A stretch of DNA of 44,761 nt from Verrucomicrobiota bacterium (GTDB taxonomy: Bacteria; Verrucomicrobiota; Verrucomicrobiia; Verrucomicrobiales; DEV007), in assembly GCA_003402735.1 (NCBI GenBank), contig QQNE01000026.1, positions 1 to 44,761 of the forward strand, given 5' to 3'. Every line of letters begins with the position of its first letter. Positions within the stretch are counted from its first letter, which is position 1. Of this stretch, positions 1 to 9,068 are shown piece by piece. Made by a program: the position numbers and the translations under genes. A model generated the notes under the pieces. The model saw only the letters and a list, made by a program, of their open reading frames with translations. It was not told the DNA's origin and searched no databases.

Positions 1-566
1 CAATTGCTCAACGGAAAAACCCGGAAATGCTCGCCGTGATGTTTCCGGCCATTGAAAATGTTCCACAATTCCGGACGCTGGTTCTTGGGATCCCACTGAC
101 CAAACTCGTCGCGGTGCGAGAAAAAGCGCTCCTTGGCCCTCGCCTTCTCCTCATCGCGACGCCCCCCACCCAGCGCGGCATCAAACCCATGCTCCTCGAT
201 GGTTTCGAGGAGGGTCACCGTCTGCAAACGGTTGCGACTGGCGGTCGGACCTTTTTCCTCCACCGCCGTCCCCTTGTCGATCGATCCCTGCACCGATCCC
301 ACGACGAGGCGGGCACCGACTTCTTCGACGAACCAGTCCCGATACGTCATGGTCTCCTCGAAATTGTGCCCCGTATCGATGTGCACCAGCGGGAACGGCA
401 AACGCGAGGGAAAGAAGGCTTTTCGCGCCAAGTGGGCCATGACGATGGAGTCCTTGCCGCCGGAAAAGAGCATCGCCGGTTTTTCGAACTGAGCGGCCGT
501 CTCCCGGAGCACGAAAATCGCCTCGGCTTCTAACTGTCTCAGGTGCGTGGTGGTATAACTTTGCAT
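1..566 (-). CDS. cysD: Sulfate adenylyltransferase subunit 2 (CysD), 3' end cut by window edge
   Basis: Small catalytic subunit of ATP sulfurylase, which makes adenosine 5'-phosphosulfate (APS) from ATP and sulfate in the cytoplasm, working with the GTPase CysN. The reverse-strand reading starts MQSYTTTHLRQLEAEAIFVL at 566 and shows the PP-loop SGGKDS at residues 35-40. It continues with FPLVHIDTGHNFEE, the PTASRNRLQTVTL segment and the ALGGGRRDEEKARAKERFFS region typical of CysD. About 188 residues are visible of a usual 300 or so; the C-terminus and any cysN lie beyond base 1. It starts 12 nt after the cysC stop, so it is the third gene of a cysH-cysC-cysD operon. Family assignment is firm. 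Confidence 0.93.
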   Translation of the reverse strand, partial: MQSYTTTHLRQLEAEAIFVLRETAAQFEKPAMLFSGGKDSIVMAHLARKAFFPSRLPFPLVHIDTGHNFEETMTYRDWFVEEVGARLVVGSVQGSIDKGTAVEEKGPTASRNRLQTVTLLETIEEHGFDAALGGGRRDEEKARAKERFFSHRDEFGQWDPKNQRPELWNIFNGRKHHGEHFRVFPLSN

Positions 567-578
567 GTTGAACAAAAT

Positions 579-1190
579 TTAGTCCGCCTGGATGCGGTCG
601 ATCACGTTCCGATGAAGGAGCTCGACGGCTTCATCCACGGAGAGCCGCTCGGTGGGCACCAATAGATCCGGAGACTCCGGCTCCTCGAACGCGGAATCCT
701 GGCCGGTGAATTGATTCACTCCACCGCCGGCCGCCTTGGCATAAAGCCCCTTGGGATCCCGGCTCGCGCAGGTCTTGAAACTGGCTTCCACGTAGACCTC
801 ACGGAAATCCGCAGGCCCTATGATTTGCCGCGCCAGTTCCCGCAGATCGCGCCGGGGAGTGATAAAAGAAGTCAACGTCACCACCCCCGCCTGCGCGAAA
901 AGTTTGGCCACCTCCGCGACGCGCCGGATGTTTTCACTGCGGTCCTCATCCGAAAAACCGAGGTTCCGGTTCAACCCGCTGCGAATGTTGTCCCCATCGA
1001 GAATCTGGGTGAAAAAACCCTCCGCCGCCAAGCGCCGTTCCAGGGCGATCGCAATCGTTGATTTTCCCGACCCGGAAAGACCATACAACCAGATCACCAA
1101 GCCGCGTTGCCCGAGCCGCGCCTCCTTGACCTCCCGTCCCAGCATCCGGTCGAACACCGGATGAATGTTCCCGCCTCCGTTCATCCCCAA
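579..1190 (-). CDS. cysC: Adenylylsulfate kinase (CysC)
   Basis: Cytoplasmic APS kinase, which phosphorylates APS to PAPS for the downstream PAPS reductase. The 203-residue product has the Walker A motif GLSGSGKS at residues 37-44, then LDGDNIRSGLNRNLGFS and EDRSENIRRVAEVAKLFAQAG, the APS-binding and lid segments of CysC. The family block usually written FTGIDSPYE appears here as FTGQDSAFE. Length is normal for a stand-alone kinase, so it is not a CysNC fusion. It begins 3 nt after the cysH stop and is followed after 12 nt by cysD. An internal ATG two codons in (MNGGG) could be the true start. Confidence 0.95.
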   Translation of the reverse strand: MGMNGGGNIHPVFDRMLGREVKEARLGQRGLVIWLYGLSGSGKSTIAIALERRLAAEGFFTQILDGDNIRSGLNRNLGFSDEDRSENIRRVAEVAKLFAQAGVVTLTSFITPRRDLRELARQIIGPADFREVYVEASFKTCASRDPKGLYAKAAGGGVNQFTGQDSAFEEPESPDLLVPTERLSVDEAVELLHRNVIDRIQAD

Positions 1191-1193
1191 CGC

Positions 1194-2021
1194 TCAGATG
1201 ACGAAGTCCCCGGTCTCGGCCACGGTTTTTGTTTCCTCGTGCAGACCGCACTCCCGCTTCAAACCATGAAACCGGGCCAAGCTCGGATCGTCCCCGTCCG
1301 TGAGCCGGCGCGAAGTGTGCCAGTCGCCAATCGAGGTGTAACCCTCCGACCAGAGCGGATGATAGGGCAGATTGTGGGCGGTGAGATAATCAAAGATGTG
1401 CTTGTCCGTCCAATCGATCAGCGGATGCAGCCTCAGCAGACCGTTCTTCACCCCGAGCACCTCCATTTTGTCCCGGTGCTCACTCTGCCCTCGGCGCACG
1501 CCGGAGATCCAGGCCTTCGCCTTGAGCTCCCGAACCGCCCGGTCCATCGGCTCAAGTTTGTTCATCTGGTTGTAGAGGTTGATCCCTTCCAGACCCTGTT
1601 CCCAGAGCTTCCCATAGCGCGCCTCCTGCCAGGACGCGCTCAGCAAGGGACGGTAGACCTTGAGGTTCAGGGAAAGCCGTTCCGTCAGCTCGTCGATGAA
1701 CTTGTAGGTCTCCGGAAAAAGGTAACCGGTATCCAACAACACCACCGGCAAATCCGGTCGCTGCCGCGTCGCCATGTGCAGCAAGACCGCCGACTGCGCT
1801 CCAAAACTGGAAGTGAGAACGGTCGAGGTCGGGAAATGACGCAACCCCCAGGCGATCCGCTCCTCCGCGGTGGCCCGCGTCAAGGTCTGCAACGCTGGGA
1901 GCAAGGCGATCCCGCCACGCTTCTTGCCCGGGACCGGGGCCGCCGCAACGGCACCCCGACCCGACGCGCCCTTCCTCGCCGCAACCTTCTTCTTTGCTCT
2001 CTTCTTGGTCGCCGTGGCCAT
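1194..2021 (-). CDS. cysH: Phosphoadenylyl-sulfate (PAPS) reductase (CysH) with a basic N-terminal tail
   Basis: Thioredoxin-dependent reduction of PAPS to sulfite in the cytoplasm. From about residue 38 the protein follows the E. coli-type enzyme: TSSFGAQSAVLLHM, DTGYLFPETYKFIDEL, WQEARYGKLWEQG, YNQMNKLEPMDRA, and the catalytic ECGLH motif with C258. It lacks the double-cysteine motif that holds the iron-sulfur cluster of APS reductases. It should therefore use PAPS, which fits the adjacent cysC. The first 37 residues are a Lys/Ala/Arg-rich low-complexity tail not found in classical CysH. An AGGAG lies directly before the chosen ATG, although the spacing is short. First gene of the operon. 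Confidence 0.95.
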   Translation of the reverse strand: MATATKKRAKKKVAARKGASGRGAVAAAPVPGKKRGGIALLPALQTLTRATAEERIAWGLRHFPTSTVLTSSFGAQSAVLLHMATRQRPDLPVVLLDTGYLFPETYKFIDELTERLSLNLKVYRPLLSASWQEARYGKLWEQGLEGINLYNQMNKLEPMDRAVRELKAKAWISGVRRGQSEHRDKMEVLGVKNGLLRLHPLIDWTDKHIFDYLTAHNLPYHPLWSEGYTSIGDWHTSRRLTDGDDPSLARFHGLKRECGLHEETKTVAETGDFVI

Positions 2022-2027
2022 TCTCCT

Positions 2028-2055
2028 AATTCCCTATCAGTTTTGTAGGGGAATT
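2028..2055. promoter_or_regulatory. Inverted repeat upstream of cysH, candidate sulfur-regulon operator
   Basis: The arms AATTCCCTA (2028-2036) and TAGGGGAATT (2046-2055) are inverted repeats apart from one extra G/C pair, separated by 9 nt. The element begins 6 nt before the cysH ATG on the transcribed strand, so it lies in the promoter or 5' leader. Its GGAATT half-sites loosely resemble dyads bound by Rrf2-family cysteine regulators of the CymR type. That comparison is from memory and the regulator is unknown. Confidence 0.4.
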
Positions 2056-2105
2056 GGCGAACAAAAATCGAAGACCTCCCGCTAGTCAAGCTCGGCCTGA
2101 TGAAT

Positions 2106-4088
2106 TCAGGCGAGACTTTGTGCCACGGCCACCAAGTTCGCCACGGTCATCCCCAGCTCAGACATGGTGATGTCGCCGGGAGCACTCAGGCCAAAACGGT
2201 CGATGCCGACCACCCTGCCACCGAGTCCCACATACTTGTACCAGAGGCCCGAGACCCCGGCTTCGATCGCCACCCGGCGAGCGCAGGAAGAGGGCAACAC
2301 TTGCTCCCGGTAGTCGGCAGGCTGGCGGTCGAACCGCTCCATGCAGGGAACGGAAACGACGCGCACTCCGCCGCCGAGTTGTTCGGCCGCCAGCATGGCG
2401 TGTTGCAATTCGCTGCCGCTCGCCAAAAGGATCAAGGAGAGCGGGCCGATCTCGCGCCGGGCGATGTAGGCCCCCCGGGAAACGCCCTCGCGGCGTTCCA
2501 CGAAAGGGATGGCGGCCTGGTCCGGAAGATCCTGACGCGACAGCAACAGAACGGTCGGTCCGTCGCTTCTTTGCAGCGCGGCCAGGAAAGCCCCCGCCGT
2601 CTCTTCGCCATCGCCGGGACGAATCACATCGAGCCCGGGAATGACGCGAAGTCCGCTGCAGGTTTCCACGGGCTGATGGGTTGGACCATCTTCACCGACC
2701 CCGACGGAATCGTGCGTGAAGATGTAAATCACCGGGAGATGCGCCAGCGCGGCCAAGCGAATCGACGGACGCAGGTAATCGGCAAAGACCGCGAACGTGG
2801 CCCCGGAAGGACGGAAAATGCCATCGTAAGCGATTCCATTCAGGATGGCCCCCATCCCGTGCTCACGGATGCCGAACCAGATGTTGCGCTGGCCCTCGGT
2901 GCCGCGCCCGAAATCCTTGCTGGCCTTCAGATAGTTCTTGGTGGAACCGAACAAGTCCGCACTTCCGGTGACGAAGAGTGGCAGTGCCTCGGCGATGGGT
3001 TGGAGAACCACACCTCCGGCGTTTCGGGTGGCCACTTTTTCCCCTGGCTTGAACTCGGGAACCCGGGCCGCGAGGTCTGCGGGAAGCTGGCGGTTCAGCC
3101 CTTGGCGCAGGAGATCCGCAAGCTGCGGGTTCGCTGCTTCCCATTCCCCGAACGTCGCCTCCCACACGGCGTAGGCCGCCGCAAGCTCCAGGCGATGGTT
3201 CGCGAAAAAGGCCCGGACCTCTTCGGAGACGTAGAACGTTTCTTCCGGCAACCCCATGCCTTGGCGCGCCGCGGCGGCGAATTTCACGCCCCCCTCGCCG
3301 TGCCCCTTGGCCGTCCCGGCGACTTCCGGGATGCCTCGGGCGATCTCGGTCTTGGCGATGATCAGCTTGGGACGTCCGTTGTCATTCGCCTTGGCCTGGC
3401 TGATGGCTTGGTGAATGCTCGAAAAATCATGACCGTCGATGGTCACCACATCCCAGCCCATCGCTTCAAACCGTTTGGCGGTGTCCTCGCTCTGGGTCAC
3501 CTCGGCCATCGCGTCGAGAGTGACATCGTTGGAATCGTAGATCAGGATGAGGTTGTCCAATCCCGCATGACCGGCAAAGGCGGTGGCTTCGAAGGCGACC
3601 CCTTCCTGCATGCAGCCGTCCCCGGCCAGGCAGAGGACGTGGTGATCAAAGATCCGGTGCGTGCTCGTGTTGAACGTGGCGGCCGCCATTTTTCCGGAAA
3701 CAGCGTAACCGACCGCATTTCCGATTCCCTGTCCGAGCGGGCCGGTGGTGGCCTCCACGCCATCGGTTTCACCAAACTCGGGGTGTCCCGGGGTCTTGGA
3801 ATGCAGTTGCCGAAAATTGCGGATGTCCTCCAGGGAGATGTCGTAGCCGGCCAGGTGGAGCCAGCTGTAGAGGAACATCGAGCCATGCCCGGCGCTCAGG
3901 ACAAAGCGGTCGCGATTGATCCACTTCGGTTTCGAGGGGTGATACTTCAAATCCTGGCCGAAAAGAACCGCTCCGATTTCGGTGGCCCCCAGCGGCAGGC
4001 CCAGGTGCCCAGACTTTGCTTGATTCACCGCATCGAGGCTGAGTCCGCGAGCAATCGTGCTGGCCTGGGAGAGGATGGTTTGGTCCAT
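2106..4088 (-). CDS. tkt: Transketolase
   Basis: Thiamine-diphosphate enzyme moving two-carbon units between sugar phosphates in the non-oxidative pentose phosphate pathway; cytoplasmic. The 660-residue reading has SGHLGLPLG near residue 27, the TPP/metal motif GDGCMQEG with the downstream DSNDVTLD, and the pyrimidine-domain block [17 protein letters not shown]. Length matches the family. I chose ATG 4088 (MDQTILSQ) because homology begins there. The frame stays open to 4193, but the extra 35 residues are unlike transketolase and run into the divergent moaA 5' region. No clear Shine-Dalgarno precedes the start. A 6-bp stem (2095-2111) straddles the stop and has no T-tract. Confidence 0.95.
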   Translation of the reverse strand: MDQTILSQASTIARGLSLDAVNQAKSGHLGLPLGATEIGAVLFGQDLKYHPSKPKWINRDRFVLSAGHGSMFLYSWLHLAGYDISLEDIRNFRQLHSKTPGHPEFGETDGVEATTGPLGQGIGNAVGYAVSGKMAAATFNTSTHRIFDHHVLCLAGDGCMQEGVAFEATAFAGHAGLDNLILIYDSNDVTLDAMAEVTQSEDTAKRFEAMGWDVVTIDGHDFSSIHQAISQAKANDNGRPKLIIAKTEIARGIPEVAGTAKGHGEGGVKFAAAARQGMGLPEETFYVSEEVRAFFANHRLELAAAYAVWEATFGEWEAANPQLADLLRQGLNRQLPADLAARVPEFKPGEKVATRNAGGVVLQPIAEALPLFVTGSADLFGSTKNYLKASKDFGRGTEGQRNIWFGIREHGMGAILNGIAYDGIFRPSGATFAVFADYLRPSIRLAALAHLPVIYIFTHDSVGVGEDGPTHQPVETCSGLRVIPGLDVIRPGDGEETAGAFLAALQRSDGPTVLLLSRQDLPDQAAIPFVERREGVSRGAYIARREIGPLSLILLASGSELQHAMLAAEQLGGGVRVVSVPCMERFDRQPADYREQVLPSSCARRVAIEAGVSGLWYKYVGLGGRVVGIDRFGLSAPGDITMSELGMTVANLVAVAQSLA

Positions 4089-4159
4089 GATGTTTACAGG
4101 AAAAAAACGAGCGCAGTCAACCCGTTTCCCGCGCGGTTGCAAGGAGCAAAAAGTCCGGA

Positions 4160-5233
4160 ATGCGAACAACACTCGGACAGGCGGAGCAAACATTTGTCAT
4201 CGGCACCGGCACGGCTCATACTGTGCTCTCCGTGGAAGACCTTTTCGGCCACCGCATCAATTACCTCCGCATCTCGGTCACAGATCGGTGCAATGAACGT
4301 TGTGCCTACTGCCTGCCGGACGAGGTGCAAACTTGGGCCGGGCGCGAGGAAACCCTCACGGACGACGAGATTGTCCGACTGACCGCCGCGGGCGCTCGGC
4401 TCGGCATCTCCAAGATCCGGGTCACCGGCGGGGAACCGCTCACCAGACCCGGCGTTGTCGATCTGATTGGGCGACTCAAAACCTGTCCGGGCATCCGCCA
4501 GATCGGACTCTCCTCCAACGGCACCCTGCTAGCCCGTTCCCACGGCGGCGGCACCCTCGCGGAAGCGCTGCGCCGGGCGGGGGTGGATGCCCTCAATCTC
4601 TCGCTCGATTCCCTGGATCGCGAAACCTATGCGCGCACCACTGGCCGCGACTTTCTCCCCCGGTTTCTCGATGGGCTCCGCGCCGCTCAGCAAGCCGGGT
4701 TTGCCTCGATCCGCCTCAACTGCGTCTTGATGCGGGGGACCAACGAGCACGAGCTCTGGGATCTGGTTGAATTCGCCCGGGAACAAGGCTGCCTCATCCG
4801 CTTCATTGAACTGATGCCGGTCAGCTCCCGGCACGTCCTCACCGAGGAAAATTTCCTCTCCGTCGGCGAAGCCCGCCGTCTTCTGGAATTCCGGTTGGGT
4901 CCCCTCACTCCGTTGCCCGATTTCAAAACGCTCGGGCCGGCCACCTATTTCGCGGTGCCGACCACCGACCAACGCATCGGCTTCATCGGAGCCATGACCA
5001 ATCTCCACTTCTGCGAAAGCTGCAACAAGCTCCGCCTCACTGCGGACGGGAAGTTGCGCCCCTGCCTCGGAAGCCACCTCGAGTTCGACTTCCGGCACGC
5101 CCTGCGCGGTCCCGCCACCTCGGACGCCGACCTCGAGCGGCTCTTCCTCGAGGTCGTGGCCCGCAAACCCCGCGAACACGAGTTCCGGGACAACTATCAA
5201 CCCCAACGGCGCATGATCGCCATCGGAGGCTAG
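4160..5233 (+). CDS. moaA: GTP 3',8-cyclase (MoaA)
   Basis: Radical SAM enzyme catalysing the first step of molybdenum cofactor synthesis, converting GTP to 3',8-cyclo-7,8-dihydro-GTP. The N-terminal cluster motif CNERCAYC gives Cys44, Cys48 and Cys51. [12 protein letters not shown] and LSSNGTLL follow as SAM-binding elements. The second cluster is in the C-terminal block [20 protein letters not shown], and the protein ends with the conserved Gly-Gly. The first 20 or so residues are unlike the family, so a GTG near 4222 or 4231 may be the true start. moaC follows after 8 nt. Confidence 0.95.
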   Translation: MRTTLGQAEQTFVIGTGTAHTVLSVEDLFGHRINYLRISVTDRCNERCAYCLPDEVQTWAGREETLTDDEIVRLTAAGARLGISKIRVTGGEPLTRPGVVDLIGRLKTCPGIRQIGLSSNGTLLARSHGGGTLAEALRRAGVDALNLSLDSLDRETYARTTGRDFLPRFLDGLRAAQQAGFASIRLNCVLMRGTNEHELWDLVEFAREQGCLIRFIELMPVSSRHVLTEENFLSVGEARRLLEFRLGPLTPLPDFKTLGPATYFAVPTTDQRIGFIGAMTNLHFCESCNKLRLTADGKLRPCLGSHLEFDFRHALRGPATSDADLERLFLEVVARKPREHEFRDNYQPQRRMIAIGG

Positions 5234-5241
5234 CGGAGAAA

Positions 5242-5706
5242 ATGAGCCACAAACCCAAACTCACTCACACCCTGGAAGACGGCACGGCCGCGATGGTCGA
5301 TGTCAGCGACAAAGTGTTCTCCCGACGGGAAGCCACCGCGACCGGTTTCATCCGCATCGCTCCCGCTACCCTGACTCTGATCGGCGACAACCTGATCGCC
5401 AAAGGCGATGTCCTCGGCGTGGCCCGGATTGCCGCGATCCAGGCCGCCAAACAGACCGGCGGGCTCATTCCGCTCTGTCATCCCCTCCCGCTCTCCCACG
5501 TGGAAGTCGGTTTTGAACTGCGGGAGGACGGAGTGGCCATCTGGTGCCGGACCCGCACCACCGCGCAGACGGGCGTGGAAATGGAGGCACTCACCGGCGT
5601 GTCCGTGGCCGCACTGACCATCTATGACATGTGCAAGGCAACCGATCCCGGCATGGTCATCGGCGAAATCCGGTTGATTGAAAAGCGCAAGGAACCGGTG
5701 GAGTAG
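5242..5706 (+). CDS. moaC: Cyclic pyranopterin monophosphate synthase (MoaC)
   Basis: Turns the MoaA product into cyclic pyranopterin monophosphate, the second step of molybdenum cofactor synthesis; cytoplasmic, normally hexameric. The 154-residue protein carries the diagnostic blocks MVDVSDK, AAKQTGGLIPLCHPLPLSHV and GVEMEALTGVSVAALTIYDM followed by CKA, which contain the family's substrate-binding and catalytic residues. It lies 8 nt downstream of moaA on the same strand, so the pair is almost certainly co-transcribed and probably translationally coupled. No later moa, mob or mog gene is visible in the window. Confidence 0.97.
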   Translation: MSHKPKLTHTLEDGTAAMVDVSDKVFSRREATATGFIRIAPATLTLIGDNLIAKGDVLGVARIAAIQAAKQTGGLIPLCHPLPLSHVEVGFELREDGVAIWCRTRTTAQTGVEMEALTGVSVAALTIYDMCKATDPGMVIGEIRLIEKRKEPVE

Positions 5707-5748
5707 CCGCCGCCACGGCACTTCGGAGCCTATTCAAACGCGCCCCAG

Positions 5749-5776
5749 TTGACGGGGCCCGTTGGCTCCTTATCTT
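5749..5776 (+). promoter_or_regulatory. Candidate sigma-70-type promoter for lysA
   Basis: TTGACG (5749-5754) and TATCTT (5771-5776) are separated by 16 nt and lie 17 nt before the lysA ATG. The TTG of the -35 box is also an in-frame alternative start for lysA; reading it as promoter fits the family start better. Motif inspection only. Confidence 0.45.
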
Positions 5777-5793
5777 CACCGCCCTACCACCTC

Positions 5794-7092
5794 ATGCACA
5801 GCTTTCATTATCGCAACGGCGATCTCTGCTGCGAGGGCGTCGCCCTCCAGTCCCTGGCAGACCAGTATGGTTCTCCGCTCTATGTCTACAGCGCGGCCAC
5901 CATCCGGGATCATTTCCTCCGGCTCGATGCCTCTCTCTCCGGCCTCGATCACCTGATCTGCTACGCCACCAAGGCGAATTCGAACCTCGCCATTCTCAAC
6001 CTCCTCGCCAAGCTCGGCTCCGGCTTCGACATCGTCTCCGCAGGGGAACTTTACCGCGTCAAACAGGCCGGGGGCGATCCCGGAAAGTGCACCTTCGCCG
6101 GGGTTGGCAAAACCCGGCCGGAAATCGAATTTGCCCTCAAGGAAGGGATCTACTGTTTCAACGCCGAATCCGAGGCCGAGGTCCGCTTCATCAGCAACAT
6201 CGCCGCCGATCTCGGCGTCACCGCCCCGGTGGCCCTGCGGGTCAATCCCAACGTGGATGCCCACACCCACAAATACATCTCCACCGGCAAGAGCGAGAAC
6301 AAATTCGGGATCGACTTCGCCCTCATTCGCGAAGCCTACCAACGCGCCGCCAGCCTGCCCAACCTGCAAATTCGCGGCCTGCAGATGCACATCGGTTCCC
6401 AGCTCACCAGTGTCCAGCCGTTCCTGGAAGCGGTGGAAAAGGTCGCCCCTCTGGCCGCCGATTTGAAGAGGGATTACGGGATCGAATTCTGGAGCATCGG
6501 CGGCGGAATCGGCATCGTCTACCAGCAATCGCTCGCCAGCGGTCGCCCGGACTGGTGGAGCGCCCCCGAATCCGGAGTTTCCCCGCTCACCATCGAGTCC
6601 TACGCTTCCAGCCTCCTTCCCACTCTGCGCTCTCTGGGCCTCCGCATCCTCCTCGAACCGGGCCGTTTCCTCGTCGGCAATGCCGGGGTCCTTATCACCC
6701 GTGTCGTCTACGAAAAACGCGGCACCGCCAAGACCTTCAAGATCGTCGATGCCGGGATGAACGACCTCATCCGACCCGCGCTCTATCAGGGACATCACGA
6801 AGTGGTCCCGCTCCGCGAACCCGCCCCCGGAGCCCAGTTCGAGACCGTGGACGTCGTTGGCCCGGTCTGCGAGAGCGGTGATTTCTTTGCCCAGGACCGC
6901 TCGGTTCCCCCGTTGGCGGCCGGCGATTGCCTCGCCCTCATGAGCTCGGGAGCCTACGGTTTCGTCATGGCATCGAACTACAATTCCCGTCCTTTGCCGG
7001 CAGAGGTGCTGGTGGACGGGGAATCGGCACACCTCGTGCGCCGCCGCCAGGAATTCGCGGATCTCATCGCCGGGGAGCTGATTCCAGCTTGA
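5794..7092 (+). CDS. lysA: Diaminopimelate decarboxylase (LysA)
   Basis: PLP-dependent decarboxylation of meso-diaminopimelate to L-lysine, the last step of lysine synthesis; cytoplasmic. The 432-residue protein has ICYATKANSN with the PLP-binding Lys60, GSGFDIVSAGEL, the GLQMHIGSQ block, a glycine-rich SIGGGIGI phosphate-binding loop, ILLEPGRFLVGNAG and the catalytic CESGDFF motif near the C-terminus. The fold order is an alanine-racemase-like barrel followed by a sheet domain. I chose ATG 5794 over an in-frame TTG at 5749, which overlaps a candidate -35 box and would add 15 residues of no homology. Confidence 0.95.
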   Translation: MHSFHYRNGDLCCEGVALQSLADQYGSPLYVYSAATIRDHFLRLDASLSGLDHLICYATKANSNLAILNLLAKLGSGFDIVSAGELYRVKQAGGDPGKCTFAGVGKTRPEIEFALKEGIYCFNAESEAEVRFISNIAADLGVTAPVALRVNPNVDAHTHKYISTGKSENKFGIDFALIREAYQRAASLPNLQIRGLQMHIGSQLTSVQPFLEAVEKVAPLAADLKRDYGIEFWSIGGGIGIVYQQSLASGRPDWWSAPESGVSPLTIESYASSLLPTLRSLGLRILLEPGRFLVGNAGVLITRVVYEKRGTAKTFKIVDAGMNDLIRPALYQGHHEVVPLREPAPGAQFETVDVVGPVCESGDFFAQDRSVPPLAAGDCLALMSSGAYGFVMASNYNSRPLPAEVLVDGESAHLVRRRQEFADLIAGELIPA

Positions 7093-7141
7093 GCCGCGGC
7101 CTCCTTGCATGGATGATAGAGCCTTCGAACTGTTCCGCCGG

Positions 7142-7894
7142 ATGTCCTCCATGCTTTGCCGTATCGTTGTCGCTCTCGGGGTTTTCCTCTCCCTGGCCGG
7201 CCCCGCCCACGCCGTCGATCTCTTCAGCAACGGCGGTCCGGCCGGAGAAATCGTCATCCTGAGCGGCGGCCCCGCCCTGCGCGAATGGGAAAACCTTCGC
7301 CCCGAGCAGGTTCGCCACGACCGCTGGTGGGGCAATTTTGTGCGTGCCGCCCGGATTCGCATGGGGCAGATTCGGGCCGAGAAAGGAGCAGACGCCCTCA
7401 TCACTTGGCTCGTCTACCGGACCGGTTACGAGTTGCGCAGCCAGGAGGACAAGGAGGATCACATGGCCAAGGTTCTCTCCGTCCAGGAAAAACTGAAGTG
7501 TCGACTCATCTGGTTCCGCAACACGGATGAAGTGATTGATTACCTGAACAACGGTGGCCAGGGCGTCTCTCGCGCCGCGGTGAAAATCGCCGGCTTTGAA
7601 TACTTTGGTCACTCCAACAAATATTGTTTCACGTTCGACTACAGCGGCGAGGTCCTCGGAGCCTCCAAGGTCTTCCTGCATCAGGATGATTTGAAACGGC
7701 TGCAACCCGGAATCTTCGCCCGCGGAGCCCGTGTCCAGAGCTGGGGCTGTTACACCGGAGAGGCCATGTCTGCCGCCTTCCGTTCCCACACCGGGATCCG
7801 GATGATCGGAGCGCGCGGCAAGACCGACTACTCCAACTGCTGGCAGGGCACCTTGCCCCAACTCTCCACGTCCGCCGGACGCTGGGTCCGCTGA
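7142..7894 (+). CDS. Exported protein of unknown family with a caspase-like (clan CD) His/Cys pattern
   Basis: The likely start MSSMLCR gives a signal peptide, a hydrophobic core ending GPAHA before VDLF, and a mature protein of about 225 residues. I do not recognise a named family. The layout resembles a caspase-type hydrolase. A strand reading AGFEYFGHSN has His157 where clan CD peptidases have their catalytic histidine. About 46 residues later, RVQSWGCYTGE has Cys203 where they have the nucleophile. Earlier segments (ITWLVYRTGYEL, DEVIDYLNNGG) fit the strand-helix pattern before that site. An upstream ATG at 7109 is possible but spoils the signal peptide. It sits 49 nt after lysA and 20 nt before bioB. 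Function unproven. Confidence 0.7.
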   Translation: MSSMLCRIVVALGVFLSLAGPAHAVDLFSNGGPAGEIVILSGGPALREWENLRPEQVRHDRWWGNFVRAARIRMGQIRAEKGADALITWLVYRTGYELRSQEDKEDHMAKVLSVQEKLKCRLIWFRNTDEVIDYLNNGGQGVSRAAVKIAGFEYFGHSNKYCFTFDYSGEVLGASKVFLHQDDLKRLQPGIFARGARVQSWGCYTGEAMSAAFRSHTGIRMIGARGKTDYSNCWQGTLPQLSTSAGRWVR

Positions 7895-7914
7895 ACTCTC
7901 TCTTCCCGTCTCCA

Positions 7915-8913
7915 ATGAAATTCGCCGAACTGCACGCCATCTATCACCAGCCCTTTTTTGAGCTGCTCAAGCAAGCACGCGCCGTGCACGAAGCTCATTG
8001 GCGCTCCGCCGAGGTCCAGCTCTGCACCCTCCTCAGCATCAAGACCGGCGGCTGCAGCGAAGACTGTTCCTATTGCGCCCAGAGCGCCCGCTATTCCACC
8101 GGCGTCGCTGCCGAACGTCTCATGGAAAAAGAAGATGTCATGGCCAAGGCACGCCGGGCCAGGGAAACGGGGTCCACCCGGTTCTGCATGGGAGCCGCTT
8201 GGAAAGGGGTGCGGGACGGCACCAAACGATTTGACCAAGTGCTCGACATCATTCGGGAGGTCTCCACCCTCGGAATGGAGGTTTGCGTCACCCTCGGCGA
8301 ACTCGGCGCCGTCGAAGCCAAAAAACTCCGCGAAGCCGGCGTGACCGCTTACAACCACAACATCGACACCTCCCCGGAACACTACGAAAAGATCGTTTCC
8401 ACCCACACCTTCCAGGATCGTCTGAACACGATTCGCCACGCGCAAGATGCTGGAATGAGCGTCTGTTGCGGGGGCATTCTCGGACTCGGAGAGACCACCG
8501 ATGACCGACTCAAGATGCTCGAAGTCCTCAGCGAGTTCGAGCCCCAACCCGAAAGCGTGCCGATCAACAGTCTGATGCCCATGCCGGGCACACCGCTCGC
8601 CGGAAGCGCTGCGGTCGATGTCTTCGATCTCGTGCGCATGATCGCTACCGCCCGCATCGCCGTCCCGCGCGCCAAAGTTCGTCTCTCCGCCGGCCGCACC
8701 CATCTCAGCGACGAGGCCCAAACCCTCTGCTTCTTCGCCGGAGCCAACTCCATCTTTTACGGCGACAAACTGCTCACCGCCGGCAATCCCGCCACGGAAC
8801 AAGACTTGACCCTGATGCGCAAACTCGGCTTGGCCCCCCAGGCTCCCGATGCATCGCTCATGCCGCCCTCCGCCTGTGCCGCGACCACACGGGAAACGGC
8901 CGGAGCCCTCTGA
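7915..8913 (+). CDS. bioB: Biotin synthase (BioB)
   Basis: Radical SAM enzyme inserting sulfur into dethiobiotin as the last step of biotin synthesis. The 332-residue protein has the SAM cluster motif CSEDCSYCAQS with Cys47, Cys51 and Cys54. The remaining conserved residues for the second, [2Fe-2S], cluster are present: TRFCMGAAW, GMEVCVTLGEL, GMSVCCGGILGLGE and the arginine region KVRLSAGR. NSLMPMPGTPL and FFAGANSIFYGDKLLT complete the family signature. No other bio gene is visible. It follows the exported caspase-like protein after 20 nt and converges on ctaB, with 155 nt between them and no convincing terminator there. Confidence 0.96.
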   Translation: MKFAELHAIYHQPFFELLKQARAVHEAHWRSAEVQLCTLLSIKTGGCSEDCSYCAQSARYSTGVAAERLMEKEDVMAKARRARETGSTRFCMGAAWKGVRDGTKRFDQVLDIIREVSTLGMEVCVTLGELGAVEAKKLREAGVTAYNHNIDTSPEHYEKIVSTHTFQDRLNTIRHAQDAGMSVCCGGILGLGETTDDRLKMLEVLSEFEPQPESVPINSLMPMPGTPLAGSAAVDVFDLVRMIATARIAVPRAKVRLSAGRTHLSDEAQTLCFFAGANSIFYGDKLLTAGNPATEQDLTLMRKLGLAPQAPDASLMPPSACAATTRETAGAL

Positions 8914-9068
8914 GCGTCTGTTGAAATCCTCCGGGATGACGCGCGCAAAGGGGAGGACTTTCCGAAATGGCGCGAAGCTCAACTCCGCCGCCCCATCGTC
9001 TTCTCAAAACAACGTCCTTCGCGGAGTCGCGGAGGATTCCAACAGGCTCCGAAACCGCCGCGCCCTCT

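Noticed and set aside
2095-2111. A 6-bp stem across the transketolase stop as a terminator
   Set aside because: The stem is short, has no T-tract on the transcribed strand, and may be chance.
2100-4382. A 760-codon plus-strand frame opposite transketolase
   Set aside because: The opposite strand encodes a full transketolase; this frame runs into moaA and has no recognisable feature.
8914-9068. A terminator or other element in the convergent bioB/ctaB gap, including a tandem TCGCGGAG repeat
   Set aside because: Two adjacent 8-mers are not notable in GC-rich DNA, and no stem followed by a T-tract was found.
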